Assembly (NCBI GenBank): GCA_003242605.1
Contig: QGUZ01000071.1
Span: forward strand, 1 to 19,446
DNA length: 19,446 bases
Direction of reading: 5' to 3'
Source of the DNA: Actinomycetota bacterium
GTDB lineage: Bacteria > Actinomycetota > Actinomycetes > Streptosporangiales > Streptosporangiaceae
Shown: piece by piece, positions 1 to 6,093 of the stretch
Numbering within the stretch: the stretch's first letter is position 1
Layout: every line of letters starts with the position of its first letter
Notes under the pieces: generated by a model
The model's input: the letters and a program-made list of their open reading frames with translations, nothing else
The model's database searches: none
Told to the model about the DNA's origin: nothing
Position numbers and translations under genes: made by a program

Positions 1-91
1 CGCGGCCCCCCCCGCCCCCCCGGGCGGGGGGCGCCCGCCCGTTCGGCCCCCTTCGCCCCGAGCCCCCCGGTCGGACGCCCCCCCGCGGCCC
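1..91. other. Suspect G/C-homopolymer sequence at window start
   Basis: These bases are almost entirely G and C, with long C and G runs and only two A residues (positions 61 and 75). They lie inside the permease gene. The permease translation is normal until about position 105, then turns into Gly/Pro/Arg/Ala-rich sequence with no stop. A few residues in the right order (GTW, N, PT, LGAK, AER) still resemble the segment MacB-type permeases have there. Low-quality sequence at a contig edge is therefore likelier than real divergence. This is inference from composition and family memory. Confidence 0.55.
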
Positions 92-608
92 GGTTCCGCC
101 AGGTGCCGCGGGCGACCGGGCCCTCCAGCGTGCCGAGCAGGTTGAGGTCGGCCGCCTGCACGGTGATGCCGCCGGTGACCGCCTCCGGGATGTGGCCGGT
201 ACGGCGCACCGTCACGCCCTCCACCGCCCCGGTGGCCGAGGCCGTGTACACCGGCCCGATCCGGGACACCATCCGGGCCGCGTTCTCCGGCAGCTTGGCC
301 TCCTCGCCGAACACGGTCTGCCCGGCGGTGACGGTGAGCAGATTCGTGCCGAGCCGGTCGAGCTGCCGCATGAGCTCCTCCCGCGAGGAGGACGAGATGC
401 CGATCACGGCCACCATGGTGGCGATGCCGATCGCGATGCCCAGCGCGGAGAGGATCACCCGGGCCGGCCTGGCCCGCAGCCCGGCCGCCCCCACCCGCAG
501 CACGTCGCGCAGGCCGAGCCGGGCGGGCGACAGCGACCGGGCGTCGGGCCGCCGGGCGGGTTCCGGCGGGGTCCGGACGCCCTCGGGCAGGGTCCGGGCG
601 CCGGTCAT
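1..608 (-). CDS. MacB/FtsX-type ABC transporter permease, N-terminal part (runs off window)
   Basis: This is the N-terminal ~200 residues of a membrane permease of the MacB/FtsX type, the membrane half of an ABC system with the ATPase encoded just upstream. The start ATG at 608 follows an AGGAG ribosome site and overlaps the ATPase stop (ATGA, 608-605). Residues ~33-70 form the usual cytoplasmic lead-in (LGLRDVLRVGAAGLRARP) and first membrane helix (ILSALGIAIGIATMVAVIGI). The beginning of the MacB-like extracytoplasmic domain follows (QLDRLGTNLLTVTAGQ, then a VEGVTV and ITVQAADLNLLGTL stretch). The remaining helices lie outside the window. Coding quality collapses beyond about position 105 towards the window edge. 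In this family the pair acts in efflux or mechanotransmission of peptides and envelope compounds; the substrate is unknown. Confidence 0.85.
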   Translation of the reverse strand, partial: MTGARTLPEGVRTPPEPARRPDARSLSPARLGLRDVLRVGAAGLRARPARVILSALGIAIGIATMVAVIGISSSSREELMRQLDRLGTNLLTVTAGQTVFGEEAKLPENAARMVSRIGPVYTASATGAVEGVTVRRTGHIPEAVTGGITVQAADLNLLGTLEGPVARGTWRNRAAGGRPTGGLGAKGAERAGAPRPGGRGGP

Positions 609-1432
609 GACGCCGCTCCTTCCGCGCTGTGCCCGTCCGCCGTGTGCCCGGCGGCCCGCGCCGGGGCGGCCTTCGGCACCTCCGCCGGGGCGCGGCGACC
701 GGCGCCCGGGCCGTCGTCGGCCACGACGCGGCCGTCGCGCACCCGGACCCGCCGCGGGCACCACTCGGCGATCTCGGTGTCGTGCGTGATCACCGCGATC
801 GTGGTGCCCGCCGCGTGCAGGTCGCGCAGCACCCGCAGCACCTCGGCGCCCGCCGCCGAGTCGAGGTTGCCGGTCGGCTCGTCCGCCAGCAGCAGCGGCG
901 GATCGCCCACCACCGCGCGGGCCACCGCCACCCGCTGCTGCTCGCCGCCCGACAGCTGGTGCGGCCGATGGCCGAGCCGGTGCCCCAGCCCGACCCGCTC
1001 CAGCGCCGCCGCGGCCCGCTCCCGCCGCACGCGGCGCGGCACGCCCGCGTACAGCAGGCCGTCGGCCACGTTGTCCAGCGCCGAGACGCCCGGCGACAGG
1101 TGGAACCGCTGGAACACGAAGCCGATGTACCGGGCGCGCAGCGCGGACAGCCGCCGGTCGGACAGCGCGGCCACGTCGTACCCGGCGATGCGCACCGTGC
1201 CGCCGGTGGGGCGGTCCAGGGTGCCGATCAGGTGCAGCATCGTGGACTTGCCCGACCCGGACGGCCCGACGATCGCCACCAGCTCGCCCGGCTCGATCGT
1301 CAGGTCCACGCCGCGCAGCGCCTGGACCTGCCCGCCGTACACCTTGGTCACCCCGCGCAGCTCCACGATGGCCTCCCCGGGCGCGGCGGCGGCCGGGGGC
1401 CGCGGGCCGGGATCGCAGCGGACGGCGGTCAT
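605..1432 (-). CDS. MacB/LolD-type ABC transporter ATP-binding protein
   Basis: A 275-residue ATPase that would power the neighbouring FtsX/MacB-type permease. All nucleotide-binding motifs are intact: Walker A GPSGSGKST (56-64), Q-loop Gln108, signature LSGGEQQR (160-167), Walker B LLLADEP (180-186), D-loop GNLD and switch His217 (ITHD). Two features make it family-typical for MacB/LolD: the SGGEQQR signature and the GNLD after Walker B. A ~20-residue Pro/Ala-rich N-terminus and a ~35-residue Ala/His-rich C-terminal tail are extra to the core. The start at 1432 overlaps the adaptor gene's stop (ATGA), and the stop overlaps the permease start (ATGA), so translation is probably coupled. A longer upstream reading in the same frame runs through the adaptor gene and is rejected. 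Confidence 0.93.
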   Translation of the reverse strand: MTAVRCDPGPRPPAAAAPGEAIVELRGVTKVYGGQVQALRGVDLTIEPGELVAIVGPSGSGKSTMLHLIGTLDRPTGGTVRIAGYDVAALSDRRLSALRARYIGFVFQRFHLSPGVSALDNVADGLLYAGVPRRVRRERAAAALERVGLGHRLGHRPHQLSGGEQQRVAVARAVVGDPPLLLADEPTGNLDSAAGAEVLRVLRDLHAAGTTIAVITHDTEIAEWCPRRVRVRDGRVVADDGPGAGRRAPAEVPKAAPARAAGHTADGHSAEGAAS

Positions 1433-2499
1433 GACCGTGGCACCCCCACCCGCATGCCCTCGCGCAGGCCCTCGCCCTCGATCTGCACCCGGCCGCCGCC
1501 GAACGCGCCGATCCGCACCGGCACGACGCGGGTGGCGTCGCCCTCGACGACCTCGACGCCGAAGCCGCCCTCGCGCAGCGCGAGCAGCGCCTCGACCGGG
1601 ACCGTGAGCACGTCCTCCACCCGCTCGCTCACCAGCTCGACCTCGACCGGCGCGCGATCCAGCCGGGTCTTCGGCCGCCCGCGCAGCGTGATCTCCACGT
1701 CGATCACGGTCTCGCCGTCCTCCTCGTCGCGCCCGGCGGCCCGGGCCACGGTGCCGACCGAGGAGACCCGGCCGCGCATGCGCTCGCCGCCGGGCAGCTC
1801 GACGGTCACCGTGTCGCCCTTCTTCACCAGGTGCTGGTCGTCGGTGTCGAGGTTCACCCGCACCACGCGGTCGGTGCCGGTGACGGTGAGCGCGGGCCGG
1901 CCCGGGGAGACCCGGTCGCCGACCGCCACCTTCGCCTCGGCGATGCGCGCCGCCCCCGGCAGGAAGACCACCTGGGCCGCGTCGATCCGGCCGGTCTCGG
2001 GCAGGCCATGGTCGTCCTGCCACTTCAGCACGGCGAGGTGGGTGGCCCGGCTGAAGTGCCGGTCCACGGTCAGGTCGTCGCCGTACCCGAGCGCCTTGAG
2101 GTTCCGCTCGAGCTGGGCGACGTCCGGCCCGTCCGAGACGCCCCAGTACAGCGGCCGGTAGAGCGGCAGCTCGCCGTACATGAGCACGACCGGCTTGCGG
2201 TCCACGCGCAGCAGCGGGCGGCCGCGCCGGACCACCGCGCCCTCCTCGGGCACCCAGGTCACGGTGCCGGAGGCCTGGGTCGCCACCCGCCGCTCGTCGG
2301 CGTAGGTGAGCGCGCCGTCCACGGTCTTGGTGTCCACCAGGTCGCCCCGCTCGATCGGCGCCGTCGCGGGTGGTACGGCGGCCGCCGGGCCGGGCGAGGC
2401 CGCGCCGTCCCCGGCCGCCCCGGTCACCGCCAGGCCGGTCCCGGCGGCGGCGAGGGCGAGCACCACGGCGCCGGCCATGGCGAGCGTGCGTCTCCTCAC
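1429..2499 (-). CDS. HlyD-like efflux adaptor with peptidoglycan-binding domain
   Basis: A 356-residue secreted or membrane-anchored adaptor expected to work outside the membrane with the ABC pair downstream. Residues ~8-27 are a signal/anchor helix after RRRT. Residues 45-115 contain the barrel/lipoyl-like half (IERGDLVDTKTVDGALTYAD, SGTVTWVPEEG). Residues ~121-180 form a PG_binding_1 domain (GPDVAQLERNLKALGY, FSRATHLAVLKWQ, GLPETGRID). The C-terminal part resembles HlyD/MacA beta-barrel and membrane-proximal domains (VEALLALREGG, LREGMRVGV). The GTG start at 2499 was chosen because it overlaps the lipoprotein stop (GTGA) and follows GGGGAGGGG; ATG 2478 is an in-frame alternative. This architecture is common in actinobacterial ABC systems of this type, which are often annotated simply as peptidoglycan-binding proteins. 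The substrate cannot be inferred. Confidence 0.88.
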   Translation of the reverse strand: MRRRTLAMAGAVVLALAAAGTGLAVTGAAGDGAASPGPAAAVPPATAPIERGDLVDTKTVDGALTYADERRVATQASGTVTWVPEEGAVVRRGRPLLRVDRKPVVLMYGELPLYRPLYWGVSDGPDVAQLERNLKALGYGDDLTVDRHFSRATHLAVLKWQDDHGLPETGRIDAAQVVFLPGAARIAEAKVAVGDRVSPGRPALTVTGTDRVVRVNLDTDDQHLVKKGDTVTVELPGGERMRGRVSSVGTVARAAGRDEEDGETVIDVEITLRGRPKTRLDRAPVEVELVSERVEDVLTVPVEALLALREGGFGVEVVEGDATRVVPVRIGAFGGGRVQIEGEGLREGMRVGVPRS

Positions 2500-3041
2500 G
2501 GCCCCTCCCCGAGGCCGGGGGCGAGGTGCCGGCAGGCCTTCTGCGCCTCCTTGGCCTTGGCCTCCTCGTCCTTCCTGATGCGCAGCCGGAGCGGCTCGCC
2601 CGGCCGCGGGTCGGGCAGGTCGATGCCGTGCTCGCGCATGCACTGCGCGTACTTCACCATCTGGTCGTACCGCTCCTGGTCGATGGGGCCGCCGCGGTCG
2701 CGCACCGCGTCCTGCATCAGGTGCTCGCACTCCTTGAGCGCCTGCTCGGTCTTGGCCTCCTCGCCCTTGCGCCGGGTGATGCGGATGCGGCCGTCGACCG
2801 GATCCGGCATGTCGACGCCGTGCTCGCGCATGCACTGGGCGAACTTCAGCGCCGCCTCCTCGCGGTCCACCGGGGCCGACGGCGACGCCGAGCCGCCGGC
2901 GGCGGCCGCCGGGGTGGCGGCGCGCCCGTCCTCGGTCGCGGACGCGTCCGGCCCGCAGGCGGTGAGCGCCAGGCCGGCGAGGGCCAGCGCGGCGACGGCC
3001 GGCCGGCACGAGCCGATGCGTGATCTCCAGCGTGATCTCAT
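2496..3041 (-). CDS. Lipoprotein with two CMREHG-containing repeats
   Basis: A 181-residue predicted lipoprotein, first gene of the ABC operon. The N-terminus is basic, then hydrophobic, and ends in a lipobox (LALTAC), so the mature protein should be lipid-anchored on the outer face of the membrane. After an Ala/Ser/Pro-rich linker come two copies of one motif, KFAQCMREHGVDMPDP and KYAQCMREHGIDLPDP. Each is followed by a charged stretch and a second Cys (ALKECEHL, AQKACRHL), giving one Cys pair per repeat. ATG 3041 was chosen because GAGAGGAG lies just upstream and the signal peptide then has normal length; an in-frame ATG at 3095 has weaker support. The Cys pairs could form disulphides or bind metal. 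The family recurs beside such ABC operons in actinobacteria; its function is unknown to me, and a substrate-sensing or binding role is inferred from position. Confidence 0.85.
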   Translation of the reverse strand: MRSRWRSRIGSCRPAVAALALAGLALTACGPDASATEDGRAATPAAAAGGSASPSAPVDREEAALKFAQCMREHGVDMPDPVDGRIRITRRKGEEAKTEQALKECEHLMQDAVRDRGGPIDQERYDQMVKYAQCMREHGIDLPDPRPGEPLRLRIRKDEEAKAKEAQKACRHLAPGLGEGP

Positions 3042-3105
3042 GGGGAGTCGCTCCTCTCGGATCGCGGGCACTCGCCCGGACGGGAGCAACTTCACCGGCG
3101 GCCGC

Positions 3106-3164
3106 GCTAAACACGGATAAGCCCGCAGGCGCGCGGCGGGGGCCGCGGCTTACCCGCGTTTAAC
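3106..3164. promoter_or_regulatory. Divergent inverted-repeat operator candidate
   Basis: Two 18-bp arms face each other between the ABC operon and the two-component genes: GCTAAACACGGATAAGCC (3106-3123) and GGCTTACCCGCGTTTAAC (3147-3164). They match as an inverted repeat at 15 of 18 positions. The three differences are all transitions. Inside the right arm, CTTA and TTTA recur 10 bp apart, the tandem half-site layout that OmpR-family regulators commonly bind. The arm starts are 41 bp apart, about four helical turns. The AT content is unusual for this window. A shared binding site for the adjacent response regulator, controlling both directions, is the natural reading, but it is inferred. Confidence 0.6.
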
Positions 3165-3203
3165 ACCGTCTGGGCCACCGTGACTGAGCACGGGAGGTCT
3201 GGA

Positions 3204-3857
3204 ATGCGCGTGCTCATCGTGGAGGACGAGGAACAGCTCGCCGACGCGATCGCGCGCGGCCTGCGGCTGCACTCGATCGCCGTGGACGTCGCCTACGACG
3301 GCCAGGATGCGCTGGAACTCGCCTCCTACGTCGACTACGACGTGGTCGTGCTCGACCGCGACCTGCCCGAGGTGCACGGCGACGAGGTGTGCCGCGGGCT
3401 GGCCGCCGCCGGGGCGGCCCCGCGGATCCTCATGCTCACCGCGGCCGGGCGGGTCCGGGACCGGGTGGCCGGGCTGGAGCTGGGGGCCGACGACTACCTG
3501 GTGAAGCCGTTCGCGTTCGCCGAGCTGGTGGCGCGGGTGCGCACCCTCGGCCGGCGCGCGCCGCGGGGCGTGCCGGCCGTGCTCGAGCGATGCGGGGTCC
3601 GGCTGGATCCCGCCCGCCGTACCGTGACCCGGGACGGGCGGGAGATCACGCTCACCCGCAAGGAGTTCGACCTGCTGCACGAGCTGATGCGCGCACAGGG
3701 CGACCTGGTGCCCGCCGCCGAGCTGCGCAGGCGCGTCTGGGACGAGTTCGCCGACCCGGGCAGCGGGGTGCTGCGGGTCACCGTCACCTCGCTGCGCCGC
3801 AAGCTCGGGCCGCCCCCGCTGATCGAGAACGTGCCCGGCCGGGGGTACCGGCTGTGA
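3204..3857 (+). CDS. OmpR/PhoB-family response regulator
   Basis: A 217-residue two-component response regulator. The receiver domain (1-~115) has the acidic pair Glu7/Asp8, phosphoacceptor Asp51 (VVLDRDLP), Thr79 (LMLTA) and Lys101 (DDYLVKPF). The C-terminal winged helix (~125-217) has TLTRKEFDLLHELM, the recognition-helix region LRVTVTSLRRKLG and the terminal NVPGRGYRL. ATG 3204 sits 7 bases after a GGGAGG ribosome site; GTG 3180 would add eight residues without one. The stop overlaps the kinase GTG start (GTGA), so regulator and kinase are one translational unit. It is divergent from the ABC operon, and the inverted repeat between them is a likely target, making this probably the ABC operon's sensor system. 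Confidence 0.95.
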   Translation: MRVLIVEDEEQLADAIARGLRLHSIAVDVAYDGQDALELASYVDYDVVVLDRDLPEVHGDEVCRGLAAAGAAPRILMLTAAGRVRDRVAGLELGADDYLVKPFAFAELVARVRTLGRRAPRGVPAVLERCGVRLDPARRTVTRDGREITLTRKEFDLLHELMRAQGDLVPAAELRRRVWDEFADPGSGVLRVTVTSLRRKLGPPPLIENVPGRGYRL

Positions 3858-5179
3858 CCGCCCTCGGCCTGCTCGGGCGGGTGCGGCGGGAGCGCCCCCG
3901 GGACGTGCCGCGGCCCGGGCGGCGGTCCGCCGGCGGGCCGCCGCCCGCGGGCCGGGTGCCGTTGTGGCACCGGCTGGGCCTGCGCGCGCGGCTCACCCTG
4001 CTGTACGGCGTGCTGTTCTTCGCCGCCGGATCGACGCTGCTGTGGATCAGCTACCTGCTCGTCGCCCGGGCGCTCGGCCAGCGGCTCGTGGTCAAGGTGG
4101 GCACGGTGCGGCTGCCCCCGGGGACGCCGGCGCCGGAGGGCGACCCGGACCCGGCGGCGAGCCCGCCGCCCGCCGGGGAGGTGCCGTCGCCGGAGTACAC
4201 GCAGCAGGTGGCCGCCGCCTACCAGGAGCGGGCCGGCGAGGTGCTCGACGAGGTGCTGCGCTACTCGGTGCTCGTGATGATCGTCGTCGGCCTGGTGGCG
4301 CTGGCGTTCGGCCACCTCGTGGCGGACCGGGCGCTGCGCCCGCTCAACCGGGTCACCGAGGCGGCCGAGCGGCTGTCGGAGAGCACGCTGCACGAGCGGA
4401 TCGCGCTGCGCGGGCCGAACGACGAGGTGAAGCGGCTCGCCGACACCTTCGACGCGATGCTCGACCGGCTGCACCGGGTGTTCGAGGCGCAGCGCCGGTT
4501 CATCGCCAACGCCTCGCACGAGCTGCGCACGCCGCTGGCGATCAACCGCACGGTGCTCGAGGTGTCGCTGGAGGAGCCGGAGGCCTCGCCGGACCTGAAG
4601 GCGATGGCCCGCGCGCTGCTCGCCACCAACGCCCGCTACGAGCGGCTGATCGAGGGGCTGCTGCTGCTCGCCCAGTCCGAGCAGGAGCCTGCGGTGCGCC
4701 GCGCGGTGGACCTGCGGCCGGTGGTGCTGACCGCGCTCGAACAGCTCGACATGCAGCCCCGGAGCCGGAAGGTGACCGTGCACCACGATCTCGAGCCGGC
4801 GGTCGCGCAGGGGGATCCGCTGCTGCTCGAGCGCTGCGTGTACAACCTGCTGGAGAACGCGGTCAAGTACAACGTGCGCGGGGGAGCGGTGTGGGTGACC
4901 GTGCGCGCGGCGGGGACCGGCGAGGGCGCCGCGGCCGGCGCGGGCGGGCAGGTGACGGTGTCGGTGGAGAACACCGGCCCGCTGGTGTCCCCGCACGAGG
5001 TGGACGACCTGTTCGAGCCGTTCCACCGCACGCAGGGGGAGCGGGTGCGGTCGTCGCAGGGGGCCGGGCTCGGCCTGTCGATCGTGCGCGCGATCGTGAC
5101 CGTGCACGGCGGGTCGGTCGAGGCGCGGGCGCGGCCCGAGGGCGGCCTCGCCGTCACCGTGCGGCTGCCGGCCTGCTGA
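3854..5179 (+). CDS. HAMP-containing sensor histidine kinase
   Basis: A 441-residue membrane kinase, partner of the response regulator. Order: a basic and proline-rich cytoplasmic N-terminus (1-45), TM1 (~46-70), an extracytoplasmic Pro-rich sensor segment of only ~65 residues, TM2 (~137-157), HAMP (~158-210), HisKA with the phosphoacceptor His222 in SHELRTPLA, and HATPase_c with N-box Asn335 (NLLENAVKYN) and G-box GAGLGLSIV (403-411). The GTG start at 3854 overlaps the regulator stop; a later GTG before VPLWHRLGLRAR is possible and would remove the unusual 35-residue N-tail. The short sensor loop fits kinases that rely on a membrane partner or ABC permease for sensing, but that is inference. 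It is complete and shows no missing key residue. Confidence 0.94.
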   Translation: MTALGLLGRVRRERPRDVPRPGRRSAGGPPPAGRVPLWHRLGLRARLTLLYGVLFFAAGSTLLWISYLLVARALGQRLVVKVGTVRLPPGTPAPEGDPDPAASPPPAGEVPSPEYTQQVAAAYQERAGEVLDEVLRYSVLVMIVVGLVALAFGHLVADRALRPLNRVTEAAERLSESTLHERIALRGPNDEVKRLADTFDAMLDRLHRVFEAQRRFIANASHELRTPLAINRTVLEVSLEEPEASPDLKAMARALLATNARYERLIEGLLLLAQSEQEPAVRRAVDLRPVVLTALEQLDMQPRSRKVTVHHDLEPAVAQGDPLLLERCVYNLLENAVKYNVRGGAVWVTVRAAGTGEGAAAGAGGQVTVSVENTGPLVSPHEVDDLFEPFHRTQGERVRSSQGAGLGLSIVRAIVTVHGGSVEARARPEGGLAVTVRLPAC

Positions 5180-5189
5180 CCCGGTCAGC
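5175..5189. terminator. Palindrome spanning two convergent stop codons
   Basis: GCTGACC-C-GGTCAGC is a perfect 7-bp inverted repeat. The kinase stop (TGA 5177-5179) lies in one arm and the Clp-N gene stop (TCA 5185-5187 on the plus strand) in the other. As RNA it would give a 6-bp stem with a 3-base loop in either direction. There is no U-tract. Three of the seven pairs come free because both genes end in TGA. A weak bidirectional terminator is possible. Confidence 0.35.
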
Positions 5190-5730
5190 CCAGCTCGTCG
5201 ACGATCTCGCGGCGGAGCCCGGCGAGGTCGACGCCCGCCTCGGCGATCATGCGGGCGCCGAGGCCGTCGCGTTCCCGGATCAGGCCGAGCAGCACGTGGC
5301 CATCGCCGATGTGGTTGTGCTTGAGCGCGATCGCCTCGCGCAGCGCGAGCTCCAGCACCTTCTTCGCCCGGCCGGTGAAGGGGACGTGGCCGAGCATGGA
5401 CCGCCTGCCGCGGGATGGCGGCCGGTCGAGGGCGCCGGGCCCGAACGCCGCCTCCACCTTCTCCCGGACCGCGTTCAGATCGATGCCGATCTCGCTGAGC
5501 AGCTCGGCGTCGAGGTCGTCGTCCTGCTTCAGGTGCCGCCGCACGGCCTCGGACACGGCGTCGTAGCCGAGCCCGTGCCGGATCAGGGTACGGCCGGCGA
5601 GGGTGTCCGGGGCGGTGAGCATCGCGAGCAGGAGGTGTTCGGTCCCGATGTGCCCGTGGCCGTGCTTGCGGGCCTCCTCCTGGGCGCCGGTGGCGATCTG
5701 CCGGGCCTGCTTCGTGAACCGCTCGAACAT
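5185..5730 (-). CDS. Double Clp-N-domain protein (ClpC N-domain-like, no ATPase)
   Basis: A 181-residue protein made of two Clp N-terminal repeats and nothing else. Repeat 1 is at ~5-65 (FTKQARQIATGAQEEARKHG, HIGTEHLLLAML) and repeat 2 at ~118-180 (RAKKVLELALREAIALKHNH, IGDGHVLLGLIRE). They are joined by a charged linker with RRSMLGHVPF. In ClpC/ClpA this double domain binds adaptors and substrates. A stand-alone copy lacks Walker motifs and so cannot unfold proteins itself; it may act as a substrate or adaptor decoy, or have a different binding role. The start is 2 bases past the HTH gene stop, with a GAGGGG ribosome site inside that gene's end, so the two form an operon. The function is not established from sequence. 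Confidence 0.9.
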   Translation of the reverse strand: MFERFTKQARQIATGAQEEARKHGHGHIGTEHLLLAMLTAPDTLAGRTLIRHGLGYDAVSEAVRRHLKQDDDLDAELLSEIGIDLNAVREKVEAAFGPGALDRPPSRGRRSMLGHVPFTGRAKKVLELALREAIALKHNHIGDGHVLLGLIRERDGLGARMIAEAGVDLAGLRREIVDELG

Positions 5731-5732
5731 CG

Positions 5733-5972
5733 TCAGTCGTCCCCTCGTGATCTGAAGAGTCCGCGCTTGGCGGCGTACTTCTTGTGCACCGCCTGCCGGG
5801 TCACGCCCAGCAGGTTCGCGATCTCCTGCCAGGTCCAGCCCTGCTCGCGGGCGTTGCGCACCTGGAGTTCCTCGAGCCGGTCGGCGAGCTCCCGCAGCGC
5901 GCGTACGGCCCGCAGCCCGACGGCCGGATCGCGGCTGCTCGCGTCGGCGGCGACCTTCGTGGTATCCGTCAT
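5733..5972 (-). CDS. Small HTH regulator, operon partner of the Clp-N protein
   Basis: A 79-residue DNA-binding protein. After a short polar N-tail, residues ~22-40 form an amphipathic helix (VRALRELADRLEELQVRNA). A clear helix-turn-helix follows at ~43-68, with WTWQEIANLLGVTRQAVHKKY, and the C-terminus is basic (AAKRGLFRSRGDD). The ATG at 5972 has no ribosome site upstream. It lies 7 bases after a good -10 element, so the mRNA is probably leaderless. Twin GTCAAC palindromes cover that promoter, and autorepression is the simple inference. HTH plus Clp-N protein pairs recur in actinobacteria. The target beyond its own operon is unknown; the divergent methyltransferase is within reach. Confidence 0.88.
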   Translation of the reverse strand: MTDTTKVAADASSRDPAVGLRAVRALRELADRLEELQVRNAREQGWTWQEIANLLGVTRQAVHKKYAAKRGLFRSRGDD

Positions 5973-5975
5973 GGT

Positions 5976-6019
5976 GTCAACCTAAGTTGCCCCACCTGGG
6001 CCTGTCAACCCTGGTTGAC
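5976..6019 (-). promoter_or_regulatory. Leaderless promoter covered by two GTCAAC palindromes
   Basis: Reading the minus strand, TTGACA (6008-6003) is followed after exactly 17 bases by TTAGGT (5985-5980), and the ATG begins 8 bases after that hexamer. This is a good housekeeping-type promoter giving a transcript starting at or next to the start codon. Operator 1 is GTCAACC-CT-GGTTGAC (6004-6019), a perfect 7-bp inverted repeat over the -35. Operator 2 is GTCAAC-CTAA-GTTGCC (5976-5991), one mismatch from perfect in its 6-bp arms, over the -10. Their centres are 28 bp apart. Both share the GTCAAC half-site. Repression by the encoded HTH protein is inferred. Confidence 0.65.
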
Positions 6020-6035
6020 GTCTCGGGCGGTGAAA

Positions 6036-6056
6036 CGCCCCGTGGCGGACGGGGCG
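6036..6056 (+). promoter_or_regulatory. Perfect inverted repeat upstream of methyltransferase gene
   Basis: CGCCCCGT-GGCGG-ACGGGGCG is a perfect 8-bp inverted repeat with a 5-base spacer. It sits where a -35 would fall for the -10-like TACGGT (6065-6070); no -35 hexamer is visible there. A regulator site or an attenuating structure is possible. In DNA this GC-rich an 8-bp match is not decisive. Confidence 0.35.
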
Positions 6057-6093
6057 GCGGTTGTTACGGTGGCCAGGCGGAAGGAGGGCGCGG

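Noticed and set aside
1..91. Real repeat, CRISPR or origin element at the G/C runs
   Set aside because: There is no repeat unit or spacer pattern, and the reading frame of a recognisable permease passes through it. Sequence error is simpler.
192..1607. Long plus-strand open frames over the ABC operon
   Set aside because: They are antisense shadows of GC-rich genes. Their translations are Arg/Pro/Ala-rich with no family motifs, while the minus strand shows complete ABC and adaptor motifs.
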